Positions 8,643 to 16,600 of a stretch of 64,000 nt of DNA are shown one piece after another. The number at the start of each line of letters is the position of its first letter. The first letter of the stretch is position 1. Where the stretch lies: the NCBI GenBank assembly GCA_028824555.1, contig JAPPDJ010000018.1, forward strand, positions 36,280 through 100,279, written 5' to 3'. Origin of the DNA: Gammaproteobacteria bacterium. Lineage in GTDB: Bacteria; Pseudomonadota; Gammaproteobacteria; Pseudomonadales; Azotimanducaceae. Below the pieces are notes generated by a model. It saw only the letters and a list, made by a program, of their open reading frames with translations, was not told the origin of the DNA and did not search any database. The translations under genes were made by a program, and so were the position numbers.

Positions 8643-9803
8643 GTGGCGCTGACCTTGCTGCACACCGCAGACTGGCATCTGGGCCGGCGCTTTCCGGCGT
8701 TCGGCCGCGAGCAGGAACTGCGGCTCACCCGGGCCCGGCTCGAGGTGGTGGGACGCATCCTGGACCTTGCCGAAAGCCGCAACGTCGACGCCGTGCTGTG
8801 TGCTGGCGATCTCTTCGACAGCCCGAACCCGGACGAGGAGTGGTGGGACGGCGTGCTCAAGGAGTTCACGCGCCGCAACTGGCAGCGCCCTGTCGTGCTC
8901 CTGCCCGGCAACCACGATCCGCTGACGCCGAACTCGCTCTATCACCCGTCGCATCGGTTCCGCTCGAACCTGCCCGACTATGTGCATGTGGTGGACGCCA
9001 AGGGTTGGCAACTGCCGCTCGGCGAGGATGCCGAGGTGGTGGCTTCGCCTTGTCTCTCGCACGCCGGTCAAACCGATCTCGCCGCCTCGTTGCCGCAGCG
9101 GGCCGAAGACGATGACCGCATCCGCATTGGCCTCGTGCATGGCCAGACGTTCGACATCGAAGGCCACCAGACCAACTTCCCCATTGCCAAGGGCACCGCC
9201 GACGAACGCGGCTTCGACTATCTCGCCATCGGCGACACTCACGCCTTTCGCGATGTCGAGCCAGATGCCGCTGCGCCCACCGTCTATCCCGGCGCACCCG
9301 AAGCGACCAACTTCGGCGAGCGAGACACCGGCAACGTGGCCGTCGTGTTCTTCCCCCTCGATCGCCGCCGCCGCGCCATCGTCCGCAAGGAAGCGGTGGG
9401 CACCTGGAACTGGCGCGAGGAAACCTGCACCTCCCTTTCCGCATTGCGGGCGCTCAGGGCTGATCCCAAACTACGCCGCACCGTCCTGCGCCTGACTCTC
9501 GAAATGGAGTTGCCGATGGCGGAATACGACGAGGCCGAGCGCATCCTCTCGGAGCTTGAAGGCTCCATGGCGGCGACGCCGCGGGCGGGCGTTCTCGACG
9601 TGCAGCGCGAAGACCTGCGCCTCGCCGCAAACGCGCCCATCGAGTTCGACGGCGATCTTCCGGAGGTGCTGAAGGAAGCCGCCGAACGCCTCCGGGCGAG
9701 GGCAGAAAACGAGCCGGAAGTGGCTGGCCGCGCCTTGCACCATCTCTATCGACTCATCAAGGAACCGTCGTCCTCCGATCAGGAGCGCCCCGGTGCCGTC
9801 TGA
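8643..9803 (+). CDS. Mre11/SbcD-type metallophosphoesterase (predicted DNA nuclease)
   Basis: A 386-residue calcineurin-like phosphoesterase with all five metal-binding blocks: HTADWH (Asp10, His12), AGDLFD (Asp56), GNHD (89-92), GLVHGQ and GDTHAF. This is the DNA-repair nuclease pattern of SbcD, Mre11 and Bacillus YhaO. GTG 8643 was chosen because AGGAGG lies 5 nt upstream and the domain starts at once; an in-frame GTG at 8586 overlaps the helicase stop and would add 19 residues. The end overlaps the start of the SMC-like ATPase by 11 nt, showing translational coupling. Predicted to be the nuclease subunit of an SbcCD-like complex. Confidence 0.88.
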   Translation: MALTLLHTADWHLGRRFPAFGREQELRLTRARLEVVGRILDLAESRNVDAVLCAGDLFDSPNPDEEWWDGVLKEFTRRNWQRPVVLLPGNHDPLTPNSLYHPSHRFRSNLPDYVHVVDAKGWQLPLGEDAEVVASPCLSHAGQTDLAASLPQRAEDDDRIRIGLVHGQTFDIEGHQTNFPIAKGTADERGFDYLAIGDTHAFRDVEPDAAAPTVYPGAPEATNFGERDTGNVAVVFFPLDRRRRAIVRKEAVGTWNWREETCTSLSALRALRADPKLRRTVLRLTLEMELPMAEYDEAERILSELEGSMAATPRAGVLDVQREDLRLAANAPIEFDGDLPEVLKEAAERLRARAENEPEVAGRALHHLYRLIKEPSSSDQERPGAV

Positions 9804-12800
9804 AGCCATGTGGATTCGCCGCCTGGAAGTGACCCACTGCGCCGGCATTGCCGCCGCCGGCATCGACTTCGAGCCGGGCCTCAACGTCCTGCACGGCCCC
9901 AACGAACTCGGCAAGTCGAGCCTCGTCGCCGCCATCCGCGCGGCGCTCTTGCTGCAATCCACCTCAACCGCGGCCGAGGACCTCTTCGACTGGAACACCA
10001 TCGAACCACCCGCCACCACACTCGTTCTCGAACAGGAACCGGGGCGCATCTGGAGGGTTCGCAAGGAGTTCGGCCGCCGCGGCCACGCCTATCTCGATTT
10101 CTCCCGCGATGGCCAGCAGTTTCAGGCAGAGCACCGCGGCCGGGAAGTCGAAGGCAGCCTGCAAGAGATTCTGCGCTGGGGAATCGAGGCACCGGGGGGG
10201 CGTGGCGGGCGCCGTGGAATGCCCTCATCCCTCATCACCACGGCGCTCTTGGGCGAACAGAGCGACGTGGTTGGCATCCTCCACCAGAGCCTCGCCGACG
10301 ACCCGAACGCGTCTGGTCGTGAGCGACTCACCGAGGCATTGCAGGCTCTGGCGGAAGACCCGCGCTTCAAGCAAGTGGTGAATGCCGTGCAAGGCAAGGT
10401 GGACGAAGCCTTCACCGCCACCGGCAGAAAGCGCACCGGCCGAGGCTCGCCGTGGGCAGATCTCCGGCAACGGCGAGAGAACGCTGTGGCGCGGGAACGG
10501 GACATTCGTCAGCAAGTGGCCGCCAGCCAAGGCGCACGGGAGCAAGTGGGGCAACTCGGTGAGCAACTGTTCGCTGCCAGGGCCGAGACGGAACGCCTCG
10601 CGGATGCGTTGCAGCGGCGGCGCCAGCGAGAGGCCGCCGAACAAGCACGCAAGGACGCTCAAGCCGGGTTCGAGCGTGTGCAAGGCATCGTCGCGCAGCT
10701 AACAGAGAACGAGCAGGCTGTCGAAGCGGCGACGGCCACGGCAGCTCAGCTTGACGCGGATCGGGCGCAACTGGAGACGGAACTGAATGCACTGGCGCCC
10801 CTAGCAGAAGCCGCCGAGGCTCGCGTGCAGGAGCTCGAATCCGGCGCTGAAGAGCAGCAGCGGCGCCTGCGCGAACAAGAAGCGGAAAACCGTCGCCTTG
10901 CCCTCGACGCCGAAGACAAGGCGCACCAGAACCGCGTGGCCGAAGCCGGGCGGCTCGCGAGTCTTGCGAGCGAGATCGAAGCCGCCACGAAAACAGCGGA
11001 CAGGCTCGAACAGGAACTCGCCGGCAAACGTGAACTGGTGCAACGCGCGCGGGACGAGAACGAGGACGACACCGCGGACATCGACGAGCTCGAGTTCAAG
11101 CGCTCGGTGGTCCAGTTCCTTGCGGCAGCGGCGGCGCGGGAAGTGGCCCAACAAGCACGCGACGCGGCCCGAACGCTCGCCTCGCAGGCCGACGAGCAAG
11201 AGCAGCAAGCCGTCGCCGCGCGCGAAGAGGCCGCCCGGCTCAACGCGCCTGACGCCGCCGAGATCGAGCGTCTGCGTGCGGCGCAGACGACTTGGGAGGT
11301 GGCGCGGGCGAAAGTCTCCGTCGGCTTCGTTGCGGAGGTGACGCTGCTCGCCGGCGACGGCGAAGCGCAAGCCGAGGTGGACGGTGAGTCGCGTTCCGTG
11401 CCTCTTGCTGCCAACAAGGCCGCCGCCGTCGAGGCAGAACGGGACCTCACCCTCACGATCCCGGAGGTCGCCACCTTGCGTGTCCAAGGCGGTGGCGCAA
11501 ACCTGCGCGCGGATGCCGACGCCGCCGAACGGCGTTGGCAAGATGCATCGAGCGCGGTGTTCGGCCGCACAGGATGCGACACGCTGCAAGCGCTCGTGGA
11601 ACTCAAGAACCGTGCAGACGAGCTTCTCGCGCACGCAGACCAACTTGCCCGCGATGCGGATTCGGCCCGTCTTCGAGCCGACGGCATCGACGCACTCGAA
11701 CAGCGCGTGGTGACCGAGGAAGCGACAGCGCAACACCATCGCGCCGCAGTGGAGGAGTTCCTGGACCCGGGCGAAAGCGTCGAAGAAGCGTTGCACCAGC
11801 TCCAGGCCGAGGACCAGCCCCTCCAAGACGAAGCGTCGCTCACGGGCGAGATCGAGCAACGCAAGGAAAGCCTTCAGAAGCGCGAGCGCCTTTGCGACCG
11901 GTTCGACAACGAGATCAATACCGACGCCCGCGACCTGGCCCGGCAGCGCGAGGAACTAGCGGCCAGGGAGACTCGCTTCGCCGATGGCGCAGAGCAGGCT
12001 GGCGACTGGCGCTCGACGCTTCAAGGTGCCGAGGCCGAAAGCGCACGAATCGCCCGCGAACGCAGCGCCGTCGAAACCGAACTCGAAGCCATCCGCACTG
12101 AAGCCACGACCCAGGTGGAGGCCGCGCGCGAAGCGAGCGAGGAGTCGGGCCGCCGCCTTGCCGCCGTGCAGCAGGCTTTTGAGCAGAAGACCGACGCCCT
12201 CGCCGCTGCCAACAAAGAACTAGCGCATCTGCAAGGCGAGACCAGACCATTGCGCGCCAATGCGGAAGGCGAGGACCTTGAAGCCGCCCAAGCGGCCCTC
12301 GAAGCGGCAAGTCAGGCCCTCGCCGAACTACCAGCGGGCGACGACACCTTCGACATTCCCGAAACCGAACGCCAAGCACTGCGGGCAAAGCGCCTCGTCG
12401 CCGACCTCGAATCGGAACTGCGCAAGGCCGAGGGCGCGCTAGAACAGATGGGCGGCCAAGTGCTCGAAGAGCAGCGCGAACAGGTAGAGGAAACGGTCAA
12501 GGCCCTCGACAGCCGCGAGCGTGAACTAGAGCTCGACTACGAAGCCTGGCGCTTGCTGCGCGACACCCTCACCGAAGCCGACGAAGCGAGCGCCGCCCAC
12601 CTAGGCAGCGCCCTCGTGGAACCGGTGAGCCGCCGCATGGGCGCCTTAACCGGCGGCCGCTACGGCGACATCGCCATCGGCCCACAGCTCAACGCCACAG
12701 GCATTGCCCTCGCCGGCGGCGACCGCCCCTTCACCAGCCTCTCCATCGGCACCCAGGAACAGATCGCCCTCCTCCTCCGCCTCGCCATCGCCGAGGCCCT

Positions 12801-13158
12801 CGGCACCTTCCTGATTCTCGACGACCAACTGACCCAATCCGACACCAGCCGCATGAACGCCATGCACGGCGTCCTCACCGAAGCTGCCGAGCGCGTCCAA
12901 GTGGTCATATTCACTTGCCATCCAGACAGCTATCCCCTCGACGCAGCCAACGTGGTGGACCTAACCCAACATGTGATACGCAGCGACCGGGCACCCGAAA
13001 GCCCGTCCATCCAACCGGCCAGCAACAATCCGACGGGCTTTGAGGCGTCTGAGGAACCACCACACCGAACAAACCGCCGACGCCGACGAAACCCGCCCGA
13101 CACCAACGAAGCCGTCGACACGGCCACCGCCCTCAAGAACTCGATGGAAAGCCGCTAA
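9793..13158 (+). CDS. Rad50/SbcC/YhaN-type ATPase with long coiled coil
   Basis: A 1121-residue SMC-like ATPase. The N-terminus resembles YhaN-type AAA domains, with LNVLHGPNELGKSS as Walker A (Lys41). Residues about 190-930 are rich in Glu, Ala, Arg and Gln heptads, a long coiled coil. The C-terminal lobe has SIGTQEQIALLLRLA (signature region) and FLILDDQ as Walker B (Asp1010-Asp1011). No CxxC zinc hook is obvious. GTG 9793 has AGGAG 7 nt upstream; ATG 9808 is the alternative. It forms the third gene of the operon. By analogy with SbcCD it should control the nuclease encoded just upstream, but dedicated pairing with a RapA-like helicase is not the SbcCD norm. Confidence 0.87.
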   Translation: MPSEAMWIRRLEVTHCAGIAAAGIDFEPGLNVLHGPNELGKSSLVAAIRAALLLQSTSTAAEDLFDWNTIEPPATTLVLEQEPGRIWRVRKEFGRRGHAYLDFSRDGQQFQAEHRGREVEGSLQEILRWGIEAPGGRGGRRGMPSSLITTALLGEQSDVVGILHQSLADDPNASGRERLTEALQALAEDPRFKQVVNAVQGKVDEAFTATGRKRTGRGSPWADLRQRRENAVARERDIRQQVAASQGAREQVGQLGEQLFAARAETERLADALQRRRQREAAEQARKDAQAGFERVQGIVAQLTENEQAVEAATATAAQLDADRAQLETELNALAPLAEAAEARVQELESGAEEQQRRLREQEAENRRLALDAEDKAHQNRVAEAGRLASLASEIEAATKTADRLEQELAGKRELVQRARDENEDDTADIDELEFKRSVVQFLAAAAAREVAQQARDAARTLASQADEQEQQAVAAREEAARLNAPDAAEIERLRAAQTTWEVARAKVSVGFVAEVTLLAGDGEAQAEVDGESRSVPLAANKAAAVEAERDLTLTIPEVATLRVQGGGANLRADADAAERRWQDASSAVFGRTGCDTLQALVELKNRADELLAHADQLARDADSARLRADGIDALEQRVVTEEATAQHHRAAVEEFLDPGESVEEALHQLQAEDQPLQDEASLTGEIEQRKESLQKRERLCDRFDNEINTDARDLARQREELAARETRFADGAEQAGDWRSTLQGAEAESARIARERSAVETELEAIRTEATTQVEAAREASEESGRRLAAVQQAFEQKTDALAAANKELAHLQGETRPLRANAEGEDLEAAQAALEAASQALAELPAGDDTFDIPETERQALRAKRLVADLESELRKAEGALEQMGGQVLEEQREQVEETVKALDSRERELELDYEAWRLLRDTLTEADEASAAHLGSALVEPVSRRMGALTGGRYGDIAIGPQLNATGIALAGGDRPFTSLSIGTQEQIALLLRLAIAEALGTFLILDDQLTQSDTSRMNAMHGVLTEAAERVQVVIFTCHPDSYPLDAANVVDLTQHVIRSDRAPESPSIQPASNNPTGFEASEEPPHRTNRRRRRNPPDTNEAVDTATALKNSMESR

Positions 13159-13218
13159 AGGCGACCTCGCGCCGCACGGCACGTGCTTCGCTAGTGGACG
13201 CGCTGTTCCAACGGGCCC

Positions 13219-13626
13219 TCACGAGGCTGTGAGCCATTGCTGCCGCACCTGTTTCACGATCGCTCTGGCGATGTTCGGATTGTCGGGGTTCACGATCAGC
13301 GTCTGCGTCGCCGGCGAAACCAGCACATCCATATCCTCCATCGGCACGACACCGAGCAGCACCTCGTCACCAAGAACCAACGCCCCGGTCACACACCCTC
13401 GATTCTCGAACTCGATGGCTACCGGGCCGACGTAAGCGACTAGCCGTGTGCTGCCGTCCGCAATCGTTACTTCCCGCTTGAACAACTCGACAAGACCAAG
13501 CTGCACAGCCACATGCTCGGGGATGCAGAGGTTCATGGCGCCAGTGTCCACCAAGGACCGGACATGCAGCGGCTTAACGTCCCGAGCGGGATTCGACAGC
13601 CTTAGATCGGCGTTGATCAGCCCCAT
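13219..13626 (-). CDS. Retropepsin-like (clan AA) aspartic protease
   Basis: A 135-residue single-domain protein. SLVDTGAMNLCIP contains the clan AA catalytic triad Asp27-Thr28-Gly29, and a hydrophobic segment near VLLGVVPMEDMD resembles the psi-loop region after the flap. Such short bacterial retropepsins would act as homodimers; their substrates are mostly unknown. ATG 13626 has GGGAG 7 nt upstream. A longer open frame upstream is not needed. It is convergent with the SMC-like ATPase gene, so co-regulation is unlikely. Confidence 0.75.
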   Translation of the reverse strand: MGLINADLRLSNPARDVKPLHVRSLVDTGAMNLCIPEHVAVQLGLVELFKREVTIADGSTRLVAYVGPVAIEFENRGCVTGALVLGDEVLLGVVPMEDMDVLVSPATQTLIVNPDNPNIARAIVKQVRQQWLTAS

Positions 13627-13641
13627 CGTTCGCTCCCTGCA

Positions 13642-13914
13642 TTGGCCCAACAAGCCTACCGGATTTGGAGAGAGGTCGAACGCAGGCACCTGGCGGAAGT
13701 CGCCGCCCAATACTCAGATGTTCAAGGCGTGACATGGCATGCGCTGCGAGGCCATGGTGCCGGCGCCATGTTGGAGGCTCCCGGTTTGGTGGCGGACGCC
13801 ATTGTGTCGTTTTGGGACGATATCGGGTTCAGCTTCGATAGGATGCCTACTGCCCCACACTGGGTCGAACCCGCACCAACCCACCCCGTTGGATCCAGCG
13901 CCGGATCAATGTGA
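13642..13914 (+). pseudogene. Possible C-terminal remnant of an alpha/beta hydrolase
   Basis: An open frame of about 90 codons starting at best with TTG. The middle reads GHGAGAMLEAPGLVADAI, which loosely resembles the catalytic-His region and last helix of alpha/beta hydrolases, where GAGH is usual; here the His is Ala. No ribosome-binding site or upstream catalytic part exists. It is best read as a gene fragment, or as chance coding potential. Confidence 0.25.
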
Positions 13915-13981
13915 GGGAGCTTGCAGCCAACGCTTCGATTGGCGAATGTTCCTCGAGTGGGCCCAGACCGCCCCAACACAA

Positions 13982-14032
13982 CTCTCCATACGCTGGGTTA
14001 CGATTCGTCCACCGTAACGCGACGAACTGGAG
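13982..14032 (+). promoter_or_regulatory. Shared 51-bp leader element, copy 1 (before the ABC importer)
   Basis: This segment is identical at 48 of 51 positions to 19863-19913, before the S9 peptidase. It contains an inverted repeat GTTACG (13997-14002) and CGTAAC (14013-14018) with a 10-nt loop, and ends in the ribosome-binding GGAG. It could be an operator for a shared regulator or an RNA hairpin that acts on the ribosome-binding site. No protein-coding explanation fits, because the downstream proteins are unrelated. Confidence 0.65.
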
Positions 14033-14038
14033 AGATCT

Positions 14039-14053
14039 ATGAGGAACCCGTGA
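14039..14053 (+). CDS. Possible 4-codon upstream ORF (MRNP) coupled to the transporter gene
   Basis: ATG 14039 is placed 6 nt after the leader GGAG, exactly where the peptidase ATG sits after copy 2. It reads Met-Arg-Asn-Pro and stops at TGA 14051-14053, overlapping the GTG start of the binding-protein gene. Could be a coupling or attenuating mini-ORF, or chance. Confidence 0.25.
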   Translation: MRNP

Positions 14054-15633
14054 TCTCGCTCGATCTGCTGCCGGGTCGGCGCGCCGTCCGCACGTTCGCG
14101 GTCTGCGGCGTTCTGTCGCTGGCCGCCTGTTCGCAGCGCGAGACGGTGGACGCGCCGGCCCTCCCGGTGGCAGACGCCGGCCAGACGGTACGCTTCGGCA
14201 CCCCGAGCCCAATGGTCACGTTCGACCCGCACGTCGCCGACACGGGACCGCAGTTCTCGACCTACCTGACGCTGGTCTACGACGGCCTGACGAGCATCAA
14301 CCCCGACAGCTTGAGCGAGGCCCTTCCGGGACTCGCGACTTCGTGGACCTGGCCCGACGAGCACACCATCGACCTGACCCTGCGCCGGGACGTGCGCTTC
14401 ATTGACGGCGAGCGGTTCGACGCGCACGTCGCCAAGGCCAACCTCGATCGGTTGATGGAACTGAAGGGGCCGCGGATCAACACCGTCGCGTCGATGTACG
14501 CGGCCGAGGTGCTGGACCCCTTCACCCTGAGGCTCCACCTGCACTTCCCGGATCCGAGGCTGCTCCCCAACCTCGGCGGATCGCCGGGGCTGATGGTGAG
14601 TCCCGCCGCTTTCGACAACGAGGATCTCGACCTCAATCCCGTGGGCACCGGACCGTGGCGCTACGACCGGGCGCGCTCGGTACTCGGCGAAGTGCTGCAC
14701 TTCGTGCCAAACCCGGACTACTTCGATCCGGCCTTTCGCGACGCGCCGGCCGTCGACGTCCATGAACTCACGAACAACCGCGCGCGCCTGAACGCCCTCA
14801 TTTCGGGCCAGATCGACATTGCCGTGGTGGGCCCGACCGAGGCCGCACCCGCGCGCGACCGGGGCTTTGCCGTCAGCCAGCGCGCCAACCGCTGGTTCGG
14901 GCTGACGATTCTGGACCGCTCCGGAGACCTGGTGCCGGAGATGGGCGACCCCCGGGTACGCCAGGCGCTCGGCTTCGCGGTGGACCGTCAGGCGATCGCG
15001 GATGCGGTGTACTTCGGCTATGCGCGGCCCACCTCGCAGCCGATGCGCCCCGGCCACATTGGCCACGACCCGGAGCTCGAGGGTTTCTTCTCATACGATC
15101 CGGGACGCGCCCGGGCCCTGCTCGACGAAGCCGGCATCGACACGTTCGCCTTTACCGTACCCGTCACGGCCAGCAGCATCCCGCAGTACGAGGCCGTCCA
15201 GGCCTACCTGCGCCGGGTCGGTATCGACATGCGCATCGAAGTCATCGAGAACGGCAGCATCGCGGCGCTGGCCCGCAGCCGCGACTACCCGGTCAACACC
15301 ATCGGCTACCCGAACTTCGACCCCGACAGCCGCCACCCCGCGATCTGGTCCGTCACCGCCGGCTTCAACCCCTTCGGCTACGAGGACGAGCGGCTCGAAC
15401 GGCTCGCCGCGGAAGCGATCGAGAGCCTCGACGCGGACCTGCGGCACCGCAACTACCGCGACTACTTCAACATCGTGGTCAAGGACGTGCTGACCCTCGT
15501 GTACCTGCAGATCGACGACCTCGTGGTCTATGACGCGAACAAGCTCACTGGCGTGCGGGTCGGACGCTTCATCGACCCGTTGATGCGAGACATCCGGTTG
15601 CGCTCCCTCCCGGTTGCGGCGGCGGCCCGATGA
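14050..15633 (+). CDS. Peptide/nickel-type ABC transporter substrate-binding lipoprotein (SBP family 5)
   Basis: A 527-residue family 5 solute-binding protein (DppA/OppA/NikA type). A basic n-region (GRRAVR) and hydrophobic stretch precede the lipobox LAAC with Cys27, so it is a periplasm-facing lipoprotein. The body has family features: YDGLTSINPDSL, LAT-W--DEHTIDLTLR, RFIDGERFDA, and DPRVRQALGFAVDRQAI. GTG 14050 is preceded by GAGG at 5 nt. It begins an operon with a permease, a permease-ATPase fusion and an ATPase, and carries a leader shared with the S9 peptidase, suggesting peptides or peptide-like ligands as cargo. Confidence 0.9.
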   Translation: MISLDLLPGRRAVRTFAVCGVLSLAACSQRETVDAPALPVADAGQTVRFGTPSPMVTFDPHVADTGPQFSTYLTLVYDGLTSINPDSLSEALPGLATSWTWPDEHTIDLTLRRDVRFIDGERFDAHVAKANLDRLMELKGPRINTVASMYAAEVLDPFTLRLHLHFPDPRLLPNLGGSPGLMVSPAAFDNEDLDLNPVGTGPWRYDRARSVLGEVLHFVPNPDYFDPAFRDAPAVDVHELTNNRARLNALISGQIDIAVVGPTEAAPARDRGFAVSQRANRWFGLTILDRSGDLVPEMGDPRVRQALGFAVDRQAIADAVYFGYARPTSQPMRPGHIGHDPELEGFFSYDPGRARALLDEAGIDTFAFTVPVTASSIPQYEAVQAYLRRVGIDMRIEVIENGSIAALARSRDYPVNTIGYPNFDPDSRHPAIWSVTAGFNPFGYEDERLERLAAEAIESLDADLRHRNYRDYFNIVVKDVLTLVYLQIDDLVVYDANKLTGVRVGRFIDPLMRDIRLRSLPVAAAAR

Positions 15634-15655
15634 GCCCGGCGGCGTCGACGCACAC

Positions 15656-16600
15656 ATGCTGAAGCTGCTCGCGGCGCGCATCGTGGGGCTCGTCCCCCTG
15701 CTCCTGATCGTCTCGTTCCTGACCTTCCTGATGCTGCACCTCGTGCCCGGCGACATCCGCGACATCGTTCTAGGGGTCGATGCGACCCCGGAGCAGTACG
15801 AGGAACTCGGCGACAAACTCGGTCTCGACGATCCGTTCGTCATCCAGTACGGACGCTGGCTCTTCAAGGCCGTGCAGGGAGACCTCGGCACCTCCGCCTA
15901 CAACAGCCAGACCGTGGTCGATGCCGTCCTCGACACCTTGCCGGTGACGCTGTCGCTGACGTTCGGGGGAATGCTGGTCGGGGTGCTGATCGGCGTTCCC
16001 GCCGGGGTCTGGGCGGGCCTGCACCGCGGCTCGCTGGTAGACCGGGCGGCGGTCCTCGGCGCGACCGTCGGCCAGGCGCTGCCGAACTTCTGGATCGCCA
16101 TCATCCTGGTGATTCCGTTCGCCCTGTGGTGGCAGCTACTGCCGGCGACGGGCTTCACGCCGCCGACCGAGAGCGTCGTCGAGTGGCTGCGCAGCGTGGC
16201 GCTCGCGTCCGTTGCGCTCGGCACGTCGGCAAGCGCGGCGCTGGCGCGGCAAACCCGCGGCGCGGTCATCGACGTGCTCGCCACCGACTACATCCGCACG
16301 GCGCGGGCCAAGGGCCTGCCGGAACGCACCGTGACCTTCCGTCATGCGCTGAAGAACGCTGCGGTGCCGATCGTCACGACCATCGGCTTTCAGGTCAACG
16401 GATTGCTCGGCGGCGCGCTGATCGTCGAGCAGGTGTTTGGTCTGAACGGCTTCGGCTCCCTCGCCATCGAGGCCGTGCGCACCCAGAACATCCCGATCAT
16501 GCAGGGCGTGGTGATGATGGGCACGCTGGTGATCGTCGCCGTCAACATCGCCGTGGACGTCGCCTACAGCTACGTCAATCCTAGGATGAGGCCGGCGTGA
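15656..16600 (+). CDS. ABC transporter permease, DppB/OppB type
   Basis: A 314-residue inner-membrane permease with about six transmembrane helices. It has the N-terminal signature LLIVSFLTFLMLHLVPGD, the QYGRWL and GDLG segments, and the EAA loop DYIRTARAKGLPERTV that contacts the ATPases. ATG 15656 (MLKLLAARIVG) was chosen over an upstream TTG. The stop codon overlaps the GTG start of the next gene (GTGA). Confidence 0.92.
   Translation: MLKLLAARIVGLVPLLLIVSFLTFLMLHLVPGDIRDIVLGVDATPEQYEELGDKLGLDDPFVIQYGRWLFKAVQGDLGTSAYNSQTVVDAVLDTLPVTLSLTFGGMLVGVLIGVPAGVWAGLHRGSLVDRAAVLGATVGQALPNFWIAIILVIPFALWWQLLPATGFTPPTESVVEWLRSVALASVALGTSASAALARQTRGAVIDVLATDYIRTARAKGLPERTVTFRHALKNAAVPIVTTIGFQVNGLLGGALIVEQVFGLNGFGSLAIEAVRTQNIPIMQGVVMMGTLVIVAVNIAVDVAYSYVNPRMRPA

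Noticed and set aside
5638..13158. Type I restriction or DISARM system
   Set aside because: A SNF2-type helicase is present but no methyltransferase, PLD nuclease or DUF1998 gene lies nearby.
13219..13914. Toxin-antitoxin pair formed by the retropepsin and the adjacent open frame
   Set aside because: The two are divergent, the second has no good start and looks like a hydrolase fragment.
14039..14060. Frameshift at the start of the transporter binding-protein gene
   Set aside because: GTG 14050 has its own ribosome-binding site and gives a complete lipoprotein signal, so no missing base is needed.
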